Both the position numbers and the translations under genes were made by a program. A DNA stretch of 64,000 bases, from assembly GCA_037176885.1 (NCBI GenBank), contig JAWWNJ010000060.1, positions 744,001 through 808,000 of the forward strand, written 5' to 3'. The notes under the pieces were generated by a model that worked only from the letters and a program-made list of their open reading frames with translations, had not been told where the DNA came from and did not search any database. Source of the DNA: Favolaschia claudopus (Eukaryota; Basidiomycota; Agaricomycetes; Agaricales; Mycenaceae). Shown here in pieces: positions 25,084 to 36,828 of this stretch; the stretch's first letter is position 1, and each line of letters opens with the position of its first letter.

Positions 25084-27206
25084 ATGGTTGTTTTGGCGAC
25101 GTTGCTTGCCTTGCCTCTCCTTTCTTACGCTTCTACCTACCCTCGTCACAACGACCAGTCGCATTCGCATTCCGAGGCGAATGCTTTACCTTCAAGGTGG
25201 TACCACGACTCTGAACACCCTGGTGTGTACTTAATTTTCATCGAATTGACCTCGTCCTTAATATATTTCTTCAGTTCACGCGTTATTTCGACGCGGAGAT
25301 GAAACGGACGGTGTATCCTATGCGGCGGTTGGTTCCTCAGGTATCACAAGTCTCTAGCTTTATATTCGTGCCCCTAATTTTCCATGTTGCAGAATGGTCA
25401 AAAGGCTTCCCCGATCCCTGGCAGCCCAACGACATCGACGAAAAACTGATCCCCGCTAAATGGGTGGACGCCCTCAACGACGCCGTCGCACGGAAAGCTA
25501 TCCCGAATGTCGGGGTCCCGAAATCGGAAAACGGTGGAAATCCTGTGTATCCGAATGGCGGTCAGTAGACTCTCTTCATCCGCGTTGGTTTGAGTACTGA
25601 TGCTGGTAATACGTATGAATGGAATGCAGGTGATCCCAATAGTCCGGAAATCTGTTCCGCGACGTACCAATGTCGGGTTGACGGAGACGTTTGGGATGGG
25701 CCTGCGGGGACCGTGGCGCTCAGTTTCGACGATGGACCCTCCGATGTATGTCTTGCTGAATTGTTCATACTACTAGCTTAGATTCTTTCTAATTGTCACT
25801 GCGGTTTGTCTAGGGCACCAGCCAACTCCTCTCGTTCCTCGCCAGCAAAAATCAGAAAACCACACATTTCCTCATTGGTTAGTAGTGCACTCTTGTTGGG
25901 TTGAACGACACAACGGGTGGGGCTAATACGGCGTGCAGGCAGCAACATGATATATAACCCCGATGCAGTTAAGAAGATGTTTGAGATGGGGAATGATTTG
26001 GCTGTGCATACGTGGTATGTGCGCTCTCTCTCGCTTCACCCATCGAGTACTACTACTATTGGAACGTTGACTGACGATACCTCGATTGAAGGAGTCATCG
26101 ATATACGACTACGTTGAGCAATCTCCAAGTCGTAGCTGAGGTATGTGATACTAAACTCTTCTTATGTTTTACGATGTGTTAAGAACTATGGGACTGCAGC
26201 TTGGCTTCACGATGCAGCTCATCCACAACTCGACCGGTGGTCGGATTCCCAAGTTCTGGCGGGTGAGTGCCTCGTGCAGTACTAGGTCCCCTCGAATTCT
26301 GACCTGATAAATTCTATCTAGCCTCCATTTGGTGGTATGCACCGCCTTCGTTTTGTTCTTGTCTTCGTACTCACTGAGCTGAACAGATACCGATAAACGA
26401 GTGTCAGCTATTGCTAAGGAGGTATGATCTTCCTCGTTAACTGATTCAATACTAATTGCTCCTTCTCTCGCAAGGTCTTCGGCATGACCACGGTCATCTG
26501 GAACCATGAGTAAGTATGCTATGCTATGTCGTGCAGAATATTTGACACCGTATCTGATTGGCTTTCTTCACTGTCTTCAGCACAGACGATTGGACACTCA
26601 CTGAAAATCCGCCGCAAACAACTGCCGAAAAAATTCAAAGCGATATGAAGAAGTGGTTGACCGGTTCGTCCCTCCCTCCTGGTCTTATTCTTCTTCACCT
26701 TAATTCGTCTGCACTTCTTCTCGCCAGGCTCCAAATCCCCCGGCCTCGTCGTCCTCGAACACGAACTCAGCAAACAATCCGTCGACGCCTTCATGGCCGC
26801 GTACCCGCTCATGATAGAGAACAACTGGAAAGTCGCTCCCATGGGCGAGCTGTTTGGCGGGAACGTCTCGTATCAGAATGCTGCCAGCAATACGGGTCCG
26901 GTTACTTTGAATAACTTGATTGACGCGAAGAATGGACCAAAGCCGAATGCCAACGCTAATGTGGATGCGAGTTCGAATTCCAGTGCGTCGGCTTCGTAAG
27001 TTGTCTTGTGTACAATTTGTGGTGCGATATGCTGACATTTTTTTGGCAGGCAAAAGTCGCCGTCGAAGCCTTCGGGCTCTGATGCGGCGTCGGTGTCTGC
27101 GCCGTCCAACGCTCCTAGCGGAACGAGCGCCGCCCTCGCTCTCACAACAACATCCTCTTGGACTTCAATCCTTCTCGCCGCTGTCGTTATGATGCTCTGG
27201 ACATGA
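25084..27206 (+). CDS. Chitin deacetylase (GPI-type), copy 1
   Basis: Polysaccharide deacetylase (carbohydrate esterase family 4) that converts chitin to chitosan at the cell surface. The start MVVLATLLALPLLSYAS is a clear signal peptide and is shared with the paralogue. About a dozen exons with 50-70-nt introns. All five family motifs are present after splicing: SFDDGP (about 25725), HTWSH across an intron (about 26010-26095), RPPFG across an intron (about 26260-26340), HDTDDW across an intron (about 26510-26590) and LEHEL (about 26760). A Ser/Pro/Ala-rich linker and a hydrophobic end (SILLAAVVMMLWT) indicate a GPI-anchor signal. Stop TGA at 27204-27206. The upstream region is shared with the inverted paralogue at 48407-50479. 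Confidence 0.95.
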
Positions 27207-27723
27207 CGCCAGCGCTAGCGCGTTTTCCGTTTATATCTATTATCTTGCTTCTACATTGGACATATAATTCGGTATCTTTCAGTTAGTTGATGTGCAAGCG
27301 TATGTTATGTACTTACCTTGCCTTGTTGTCGACGTGAGTGTTGAATGCACTGCTACGCGCGCACATATACATGCGCCGAGCTCGCACAAAGCTCGTCGAG
27401 GAAAATCGTATGTCATCTTCTGCAATGAATATCGTGGCACTCGTGCTCACTTTGAAGTTTGAACTTCCGACGCGGTTCGGAATTCGCGCGAAAATCCCGA
27501 CCAGATAGAAATCCGAATGGACAAATCTTGATGCGACTCAAGCCAATAAGTACACCCCAGGCATGGCCGTACGATTGCCTCCCGCATTCGAGCAGAATGG
27601 TCTGAGTCGGTGGTGGTGGAACAAAAGAAAGTTCGATTCGGCAATAGCCGACAGTCACGTGTTCATTTGACCTGTCTTCTTCCCTCCATGCCCGCCGTTA
27701 GCGCCTAGCCGTCGCTTCGCTCG
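27207..27723. other. Intergenic region
   Basis: 3' flank of the chitin deacetylase and 5' flank of the EST1-like gene. Nothing recognised. The minus frame 27413-27658 overlaps the presumed promoter and has no recognisable domain. Confidence 0.5.
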
Positions 27724-30700
27724 ATGACCGACCAACCTGCCCTCGTCGCTCGGTACGTCTCTGAGCATGTACACGTGATTGAAGCCGCTGACTGCATCGT
27801 TGCAGCGAGGCACGCAGCATCCATGCCGGGCTCAAGACTCTGCTTTCGGGGGACGTGTGGGCCAACTATCGCGAAGCCGATTTCGAGCGCAAAAAGTTTG
27901 TGATATCTCTTTATTATCCCGTATAAGTCTCAGGGAAAATGTAGTCTACGACGGCGATATCTCCACCTACTGCTCCTCCACCCCAACGCGCGCGAATCCC
28001 GCGATGCTGGAACCTACTTGTGGATGCAGACAAGCTATGCGTTTATAGCTCTCTACAAGCAGCGATTGAACTCGAATTCCCGGCCTCAAAACAACCACAA
28101 CAACAATAACCAGCGCCACAATAACAGCAATAATCCCGTAGAAACGCGCAAACTCCTCCAACGATTCCGGCAATTTCTCGCAGATGAGGACCGATTCTGG
28201 CGTGCGCTCGTTCTACGCGTACAGCGCGCGTACGAAATAGGACCGTTTGCGCCCCACGTGAACTTGCCGCCGGAGCTCGTGGTGGGGTCGGGCGCCGCCG
28301 CGGAGGAGGAGGAACACAGGCACGGCGCTACGGAGGATAGGATGAATCATTTTGGGTTTCCTTCTGCTGCTGCTGTGTCCTCTGCTGCTGAGACGATGAT
28401 GAGCGTGGACGACAAGACGGCGTGTTCGGTGCTGAGCAAGGCGTTGGTTTGTTTGGGTGATATTGCGAGGTATAGGGAGCAGTATAAGATGCCCCCAGGT
28501 GAGTTACTCTTTATTCTCGTCGTTTGTTGTGTCGATTTTTTCGCTGACTCGATATCGGTTTGTAGGAAAGAATCCGAACGCGAAGAAACAGCAACAGGTT
28601 TACATCGAGCCACGGCCGAACTATTCCCGAGCGAAGGCGCTGTATACGGCTGCGCATGCGCTGGCGCCGGAGGAAGGTAACGCCGCACATCAGTTGGCTA
28701 TTTTGGCAGGGTGAGTGTTTGCTGTTTCTGTTCGTCGTTCTGCGTTCGGGGTATTTTTGGTTTCTTCGGTTTGGGATACATGGAATACAAGGTGGGGATG
28801 TGGGGACTCTGGCTACAACACTCGCTAGATGTGCCCCTCGCATCCTCTTTCTTGCGTTTCCTTCCGATGATCTCCCGTCCAGAGGGCCCGTCCTGTCTTC
28901 CGTTCAAAGACAGCCCGTCCCTTCTAGATTGGAATCCTTCCTTTCACGTTTTCTGGCTTTCCTCGTTACTCTTAATCCTGATTCCCCCCTTTTCTTCCTC
29001 TCCTCCTCCTCCTCCCCGTCCTCAACCTCACTCACTCACCCTTTTTTATCCCCCCACCCTTATGTAGATACGAATCCGACCCCCTCGCCTCCCTTTTCTG
29101 GTACCTCCGCGCCCTCTGCGTCGCCGCGCCCTTCGACACCGCGGGGGAGAACCTCGCGGGGATGTTGGCCAAGGCGAAGGCGGTGGATGCGAGGGCGCAT
29201 GGGCGGGGGAATGGTGGTGGTGAGGGTGGGGGTGCCAGGCAGAATGGCAACGGCAATGCGAAAAACGGGAATGGGAATGAGGGAGAAGGGACTGACGAGG
29301 AGCAGGAAGAGAGGGAGCCGCCGAGGGTGAGGGTGGAGAGGTTTCGTAGGGAGGTGGTGTTGTTGCATGCGTTGTGGAGGGAGGGGAGGTGAGCGCGTTT
29401 TTTATTCTATCTCTTCCCTCCCTGTCTTTGCTTTGCGTCTTTCTTTTCAAATTCCTGAATGATTCCTGCCTCAACTAACACACCTTTCTCTTCTCTTCTC
29501 TCCTTTAGCACCCCCGCCCTAACCCGCGCCACGCCCCTCGCCTCGCACCTTGCCCGCGCCTTCGCGCGGATGGTCGCGCGGCGGATGTTGCCCGAGGAGA
29601 TGATTGTGCGGGTGTTGATGGTGGCGCAGGGCGCAGTGTGGGTTGGGAGGATGGTCGTCGTTCCTCCGATGCCTGGTACTGGTGAAGAGGATTACAGCGG
29701 AAAGGAGAAGGAGAAGGAGGCGGGGAAAGGTGGTGGCGGCCGCAATAGCGGTAACAGACGCAATCGCACGGGGACTGTCACCCCCGCCATGCCCGTCAAA
29801 TCCGCAGAGATCGAGGCGAAAGAGACAAAGGAAAGAGAAAGAGAAGAGAAGAGGGTGCAAAGAGCGCATCTTATACATGTGTTTGAGCTGTATGATGCGT
29901 TGCTTGGGGTCGGGGTGAGGGAGTTGGGCGAGGTGGATATGTATACGACTGGGGGAGGGGGAGGGGGTGTGGTTGGGGCGACTGGTGCGTTGGGAGAGAC
30001 GGGGAGAGGTGAAAGGGGAGGAGGAGGAGCGAGAGGAGGCGGGAGGGGTAGGAGGGGACGGGGAGGAGGAGGAGGGGCGGCAAGAGGGGCGGCGGCAGGA
30101 GGCGGGGGAGTTGTCGGTGCCGACGCAGCAATTGTAGGGGCAGGAGCAGGTATTGTCGGAGCCCATGGGGGTGGGGAAGAAGGCGTCGGGCTCGCCGAAC
30201 GTATCAGCGCCGAGTTTCGTAGGACGTTGCCGGCGTTGAGGGTTGCGAGTCGGTGGGTGAGGGCCAATTGGGCCTGGGCTGTTCCTCCTTCCACGAGTGT
30301 TGCCACTTCTGCTCTGGGTGCGGGCGGTCGCCAGAGTCAGAGTGCAGGTGAAGGTGAAGAGGCATGGGGGGAGAGGGAGAGAGACGGCGACGATGCGCTG
30401 GAGGAGGCAAGGCGCCGCTTTTGGACGACGTATGCGGAGTTTTTGAGGCGGCTGGCGAGGACGTTCCCGGTGGGGATGTTGCCGAAGTTGTCTGAAGCGC
30501 CGCTTGAAGGTTCTGGGGAAGGCGAAGCTCAAGGGCAAGGGCAGGGGGGAGAGGAGGAGTTGGAGCTTGAGCTGGACGAGGATCTCGATATGCTCGGGTG
30601 GCTTCCGTTGTTAGGCGTAGGCGCCTCTGAGAATGGGAAAGGGGGAGGCGGCGGCGAGAAGAATTTAAAGACAAAGACGGCAGAACCAAGGAAGGTGACG

Positions 30701-32309
30701 GTGGGGCTACGGGAGGGTGTGCATCCGAATGTGGAGCAGCTGATGCGAATTGCGGATTTGTTGAGGGATGCCAGGAGGTTGGTTGGGCTTCCGGTATGTT
30801 TTTCTTTTCCTTTTGCTGGAGGGAGGAAGGATACAGGAGGCTGAATGATTTACGAATATAGAATTCGCCGTTGGCGATGTATGGCGGGGTCTTTGTTGTT
30901 AAGGGCGTCGAGGCGGTCGTGCCCGCTGGCCCTCAAAATCGATTGTATCAACCCCAGTTAGGGATACAGCAGCAAACTGCGCAGGACGACGAGTACGACG
31001 ACGACGCACAGACGGAAAAGACGAGTCGGACAGACGACGATTTGCTGCATGATGCGTTTGCGTTCCTTGATCAGAGTGATGCAGGGGTTAGCAGTGTCAG
31101 TGAGGATGGGGACGACGACGACGATGAGGACGACGATAAGATCGTTTGGGATTTGAGGTGAGCTTGCTTTTGTCGTTGCCTGAGATGTGAACTGACGTTG
31201 ATGTGTATTGCAGAGATCGAGTGGAAGCGTCGCCAAGGATTCCGACTACCGCCCGTACGAGTCCAAAGACGCCTGTGAAGCCTACGCCGATTGGGATTGG
31301 GCGGCCCCAACCTGCAACGGCGACGACGACGTCGGTATCGCCGTTGCGTCCTCCGCCTCTCGGGATGGGCTTGGGCCTGAGCCTGGGCGGCATAGGCATA
31401 AACATTCCATCGCCGCATCACCAGCAGCAGCAGCACGCTCCGATGCGTTCCCCGCAGCAGCAGGAGCCGATTACGATTACGACGGGAAGCCAAGTGCCTG
31501 CGACCACAGCGCTGGATCTGCTGAATACGTTTTCGAAGAAGCCTGTGCCTGCTGCACCGCAGCCGGGTGGGAACGATGGGTTGTTATTTGGAAGTGGGGC
31601 ACAGCAGCAGTCGATTTGGGCGGCGGCCAGGGATGAGACGGGGTTGATGTTTGGTGCAGGCGGTGGGGCTGGACAGCAGCAGCAGCAGCAGCATGGTCTT
31701 GGACAGCAGGTGGTTGGTGGTAGTGGGTTAGGGGGATATGCCGGTGCTGAGCAGCGGCAGCATGCGCTCGGACATCATCGGTTTGCGTCGCAGGATCCTG
31801 TTGGGCAGCAGACTATCTGGGCGTCGTCGTATCCTACGCCGCAGATTCCGGGGTCAGCGCCGAATATGGGTGGCGGGTTTGGGCACGGGCTGTCGCCGCC
31901 GACTCATCAGCGTGGGCTGTCGAGTTCGATGGTTGCCGCGCAGCAGCAGCTTTTTCCGCCTCGGGGAGGTGAATCGTATCGTTATGGACCTGCGACGCCA
32001 ACCTCGGCGCCGCAGTATGCATCTGGTGGAGGATCGACGGGCGAGATGAATGTGTTTTATGCGACGTCGGGGCAGGGATTCGTGCCTTCACCGCAACAGC
32101 AGCAGCCAATTGGGTCTTCTCTTGGTGTCGGGCATTCGCCTGGTCATGTCCAAAGCGCGGGTCTCGCGTCGCAAGATGGATTCGGTCAGCATATGCATGC
32201 ACGACACTTGTCTCTCGATCCGCGGGCGGCAGCTTCGTTCCATACTCACGGTGGGGTACAACAACCCATCTCTCCGTTATCGCAGCTGTGGGGAAACGTC
32301 GGCGGCTAG
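27724..32309 (+). CDS. EST1/SMG7-like telomere and mRNA-decay protein
   Basis: Eight exons (27724-27752, 27806-27895, 27945-28498, 28566-28710, 29068-29388, 29509-30793, 30862-31157, 31214-32309) sum to 3816 nt, exactly 1271 residues plus stop. The N-terminal half matches the EST1/SMG5-7 14-3-3-like/TPR region: AGTYLWMQTSYAFIALYKQR, CLGDIARYREQY, YSRAKALYTAAHALAPEEGN, AAHQLAILAGYESDPLAS, LFWYLRALCVAAPFDTAGEN. This family binds telomerase RNA or phosphorylated UPF1. No C-terminal PIN nuclease was seen, so it is SMG7/EST1-type rather than SMG6-type. A Gly/Arg/Ala-rich insertion (about 29950-30180) interrupts the helical region, and the C-terminal ~360 residues are disordered and Gln-rich (poly-Q near 31675-31690 and 31425). 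Intron 4 is 357 nt and pyrimidine-rich, far longer than the local norm. Confidence 0.9.
29950..30180 (+). repeat. G-rich, Gly/Arg/Ala-coding low-complexity insertion
   Basis: Inside exon 6 of the EST1-like gene, GGAGGAGG-type purine runs encode Gly, Arg and Ala with RGG-like groups (GGGARGGGRGRRGRGGGG). The frame stays open, so it is translated if the gene model is right. The composition is typical of slippage-prone microsatellite growth. Confidence 0.8.
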
Positions 32310-32972
32310 AGCCTTTCACGTCTGTCGGTCCTTTGCGTGCGGTCCCATTGCCTCAGTCTCGTTGGATTCGAGAGACATCCCGTCGTCGTCCTCGTTTCGT
32401 GCGGCTGATAGATAGATCAAGCTCCGGTTAGCTTCCCCCTTCGTGCCTACATCGCGGCTCGTATGTGGCAGAGTCATGCTACACGTCGTACGAGCATGAA
32501 CATCATAGCGCTGCTCTGCTAAAGAATATCTGCTAAGACTCGGTCTTTCTTTTCCATTAACAGCACAGCTGGCTCTCCTACTTACACAAGTTGGGATCGC
32601 GAACTATATGATCATTGGAATTTTCCAAAGCAGCTTTCTCCCGTCTCTCTGTCGTGTCTCTTTTTCTACACTGTTTTTGTCGTTATCAGTTTACGTACCT
32701 ACATGCTTTCTCTGTCTGGTGTACAGATGCCTTAAGCCTTTGAGGCTGCAAGTGAATACATGGGTTTGGGGTGACTCGGCTGCTCTGCGTCGTAGAGGCA
32801 TTACGCGTGACATAACCTTGCTGACAGCTTCCATTTGGCTTCCATCACCGAAAATTCACCAACTTGGACACTGCGGTACCAGCGGCGCAGCCAAAGCCAA
32901 GGCATTGTTTTCCCTCTGCACCCATCTGACCTCCCAGTGGGTAGAGGGCGAAGGTTAGCGGTTCTCGAGCCC
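32310..32972. other. Intergenic region between the EST1-like gene and the regulator
   Basis: No gene recognised. Plus-strand pyrimidine-rich stretches near 32630-32720 probably belong to the regulator's promoter or 5' leader. Confidence 0.5.
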
Positions 32973-35900
32973 ATGAGTGGGCAGTTCTCCACGTACTTTT
33001 CTACCGCCAATGGTCTTCAAAATCGTGAGAGGAGGCCTCATAGAAGCTGCGACGGCTGTCGCCAGAGAAAGTGTATGTCGCGGAATTGTTAACGTTCGTA
33101 TGCATAGTAACATTTTGTAGCTCGTTGTAAGCTCCTGGAAAAGATAAAGCTGTTGGTCATTTTCACTGAAACTGCGATGTTTTCAGGCGATGGCCATAAA
33201 ACAGCGCACGGAAATTGCTCGAGCTGCCTTGCCTTCGGTTCGGTCTGTACCTATTCCGAAAAGCCCAGGAAACGAGGTCCAAAAAATCGGTACGGACTCT
33301 GCCGAACAAATATATTCTCGACACTAGACCATTCCTGAAGCACTGTCGAGGAACTCAAGAAGGAAAATGAAACCTTGAAAGACAGATTGCGGGCTTTGTC
33401 GCTTTGCTCCCTGTGCTCTCAGCAACTACAAGCCTTACCTGGACCCGGTGATCCTTCAAGTAGTCGGTCCATTGTTCGTGAGGGCAGCCCAGACACTGAA
33501 GGCGCTGCTGCATCTCGATCGACGGAACCGCCAGACGAACAGGACCTAATTTCCGAAGAGTTGGCGGACAAGATCGGTCAAATCTCTTTGCGAACCGAAT
33601 CCACATTCTTTGGCCCAGGCAGCAGTTTTGGTTTGGTGAACAATGCGATTGCAGTGAGCTAACGATGCTTTTAATTACATTACCGAGTCGCCACAAATAC
33701 TCCTTAAACAGATGAAAGAAAAGTATCTTGGATCATCAACCTTCGACACCAGACGCCCGTTGTACCATGAAATCTTACCTGTAAGTTTCATTATATCCTT
33801 CGTTTTCACGCGCTGGCCGCCATGATTTTACTGGTTTAGTGGGAACGCGCGGCGTTTAATATGCGAAAGCCTGTTCATGTATTCCCAGCCACCGACCTTA
33901 TCACATCCCTTCTTGAATTGTACTTCACAAACGTACATCCAACGGTACCTCTGCTCCACCGTCCATCATTCGAAAAGTCTGTTAAAGACGGGCTGCATCG
34001 CACTAACACGGATTTCGGAGCTACGTTACTCGCTGTTCTCGCTGTTGCTTCACGAGTCAGTGGATCTTTGAGTCTAGCTCTTATTCTGTCATTCAAGTTG
34101 AAGGCATTGTTCAGTATTCGGATGATCCTCGTGTATTCGTAGACGGGGATGGAGCCTTATCGTCAGGCTGGAAATTCGCCGATCAGATTCAAATATTGCA
34201 GAAGATGTTTTCGCCGAGTATCTATGAAGTGCAAACGTACGCCGTAAGTGAGCACGTCCATCACACAGCTCGCAATACTTATTCCAACTAAAGCTTCTCA
34301 CGATTTTTGTGTTGGGAACTTCTGTGCCTCAAGTGTCTTGGCTCTATATCGTATGCTCGTCATACGTCCACGAATCATCCTCCTTACGCCTGTACAGGGT
34401 CTCGGTATCCGATTCCTACAACAGCGTGGAGAGCACCGACGAAAACGGGGGTCTAGTCCTCCATCTTCCGAAGATGAATCTTGGAAACGAGCATTTTGGT
34501 ACGTTGACCGCCTGCACCATATCATTTGAGCGATACTGAATATTCATCAGGTCCTTTGTCATGTTCGAGCGAATATCTTGTCTATTCCTTGGGCGCCCTA
34601 TGGGTTTACATGTCGAAGAGTACTGTCTTCTCGTTCATTGCTTCGTTCTTCCATGGTGTTGAGAATTTTACCCTTTCCTGTAGCTACGACATCGAGTTTC
34701 CTCTTGCCGTTGACGACGAATTCTGGGAGACAGGATTCAATCAGCCTCCGGAGAAGCCATCGCAGCTTGCTTATTTCATCTGCCATCTACGGCTTTCAGA
34801 GGTGTGATTTCATGTTCGGGATCCAGGATACAATATTCAGTCCTTGCGTAGATTCTGGCCGATGCCCTTCGCCGCTTGTACGGTAGCAAAAAGTCGAAAA
34901 TGCTGCTTGGGTGGGATGGTCCGGATTGGGAACATCGTGCTATCGCTCAGCTGGATTCGTCGATGAACGACTTCTTAGATTCCATTCCAGAGCATCGTGC
35001 GTGGACTATTCTGCTAGTGGGCTTTCCTCAACAACTTCGTAGTTCGCTGGGACGCCACCAATCCACCGACGGGCACCTTCTTCGATCAAGCCGCACTTCT
35101 ACACATTTTCTATAATCACATTCTTATCGCCGTAAGATTTCGATAATTTCTTTCGCAATGCAAGACTCAATGTGGAGCATAGATTCATCGGCCGTATATC
35201 CAGCGAGCGACAACACAAGGTGCTCCGTCGCTAGCCATCTGTGCTCGAGCGGCCCGCGCTATTTTGCACGCTGCAGAAATCTGGCTTAGAAAACTGCAGC
35301 GCGTACCTCTGCCGACTCTCATTGTGAGTAGCTCTTTTTGGTTCTCGTATGAATGAATGGACTTGACTCGAATGTATGAGAATCCGGTGTTTGTCTCTGG
35401 CCTCGTTTTGATTGTGTATATGCTGGCCACCAAACGCGCTGGATTTCCGATCAACAAGAGCAAGAAGGATCTTGCGCACATTGCTACTGCGATGGAGCTT
35501 TTGAGGGTAGCAGAGACAAGGTAAGCATGCTTCCCCTTGCAACGCATTAAAATATTCTATCTGAATGGATAAAGGCTCCAACCTATGGGTCGACTATGGG
35601 AGAAGCTTCGAGATATCGGTAGCGAGCTCCTGACAGGGACTTCAGCTAACGAGTCCGTTGGTGCCGCTGTTGTGGCATCGTCAGAATCGTTCAATTCAAA
35701 TCTCGCAGAAATTTCTCAGCCATATTCACTTCCTGATCACCCTCGAGACTCAATACCTCCCGAACAATCGACTGCCGCCTCCAACTTCTGGAACAATGAG
35801 AGTTTCTCGGCTCCCTCTTATCCCTCCGAACCGGAAATTCCGATGGAGGAATTGATGGCGGCATTTGCGAACCCGCCACAAAATGCAGGAAGCACATTTC

Positions 35901-36103
35901 TAGACGACGAATTGATGTCAATGTGGATGACGCCTGTAGAATATGGGTGAGTATAGCCTGCCTCTGTGTGCGAGAATTTAAATTTACTTACGTGGTGTTG
36001 ACTTAGGAATATGACCTGGGCTAATATTTCTGATTTAATGACCGAGTTTCCCGTAGATGATGATAAGGGGCAGCTTGGTATCGGTCAATTTGGTAGTTAT
36101 TGA
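32973..36103 (+). CDS. Zn(II)2Cys6 fungal transcription factor
   Basis: Nuclear DNA-binding regulator. The start is MSGQFSTYFSTANG. The binuclear zinc cluster spans three exons: CDGCRQRK (to 33072), a 6-nt exon CTCGTT at 33121-33126, then GDGHKT...NCSSC...GSVC (33187-33289). Together they read CDGCRQRKSRCDGHKTAHGN followed by CSSCLAFGSVC, with correct C-x2-C-x6-C spacing. A linker KPRKRGPKNR and a coiled coil (VEELKKENETLKDRLRAL) follow. The fungal-specific regulatory domain is visible in ELYFTNVHPTVPLLHRPSF (about 33910), ALSSGWKFADQIQILQKMF, SWKRAFWVLCHVRA and YDIEFPLAVDDEFWE. The C-terminus is acidic and Ser/Pro-rich, as in activation domains. Exons 1-4 total 522 nt in frame. Stop TGA at 36101-36103. 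The target pathway is unknown; it is about 24 kb from the PKS, so no link is implied. Confidence 0.92.
33121..33126 (+). other. 6-nt micro-exon in the zinc-cluster coding region
   Basis: CTCGTT is flanked by ATTTTGTAG upstream and GTAAGC downstream. Introns 33073-33120 (48 nt) and 33127-33186 (60 nt) both have GT...AG ends. Including it supplies the Ser-Arg before the third Cys. Skipping it would shorten the C-x6-C spacing by two residues. Confidence 0.7.
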
Positions 36104-36828
36104 GGTAACTGTAAATTTCATCCCCCCATGTTGAACGAATTGTAAACAAAAGATTATGTCCAACAAGGGTCGAAACAGCTGCGGATCAGTGCACATTGAT
36201 CTGGATCAGACGCCATCAGCCGCTCTGCTGAATCAAACTGTGCAGTGTGTTCGATGAACAACATCTGAGCTCGGGTTTGCTTAGACTACGCCGGTTGGCA
36301 TGGCACTTGATTCTCTCTACTATTCTCTGTGGTCCCGGTTCCGGCTGCCCAAAACTCCAAGGTTCATCGATGCTTTCTCGCGCACAAAGTTTGGCGCCAG
36401 GCGGACAGCGACTCTTGTTCATTCTAGATGGTTGAGACCCTCGAAAACGTTGATCTAAACATTTAACGGCAAGAACACTACAGCGAATAGAGGGCAGTTT
36501 TTGGCTGCATTGCCGCTTTATGCCACGTAGTTACAAACTGTGAGTTTTCTATCTTGCCCCAGCTTGATTGCGGTGTTGTGGCTGTTGTTACGCGTTTTCG
36601 TGTTATGCACAACACGCTCCGCCAAAACAAAACTCACTATCACTAGGACTCAACCCAAGTTGAACCACGGCACTGCTTTTTCAACCGCGATCAAATTCGG
36701 ACCGATGCGCCGATGCAGAACTATTCCATTGTAAAGTACATGTTTTGGGAGGTTTAAGTAGTACAGGATAGTAATACGTTGAGAATAATAGCATGTAGAC
36801 AGCTCTCACTTTGTTGGACCAATTAAAA
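36104..36828. other. Intergenic region with one short repeat
   Basis: Between the convergent regulator and ankyrin genes. Contains a segment (36649-36700) resembling 51833-51890. No gene recognised; the frames at 36216-36435 and 36540-36734 carry no known domain. Confidence 0.5.
36645..36700 (+). repeat. Short dispersed repeat, copy A
   Basis: Shares CCAAGTTGAACC and GCTTTTTCAACCGC, in the same order and spacing, with 51830-51890, and both are preceded by AAACTCAC. It translates to similar short peptides in one frame (AFSTAI), but no gene is evident. Nature unknown. Confidence 0.5.

Noticed and set aside
29519..30538. Long minus-strand ORF (339 codons) opposite the EST1-like gene
   Set aside because: Pro/Ser/Arg-rich shadow of a GC-rich coding exon; the plus strand has conserved EST1 motifs and a frame-consistent splice model.
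1..36103. A polyketide gene cluster extending across the window with the Zn2Cys6 gene as its regulator
   Set aside because: No tailoring enzyme or transporter lies between them; about 24 kb holding a transposon-like family, a chitin deacetylase and an EST1 homologue separates PKS and regulator.
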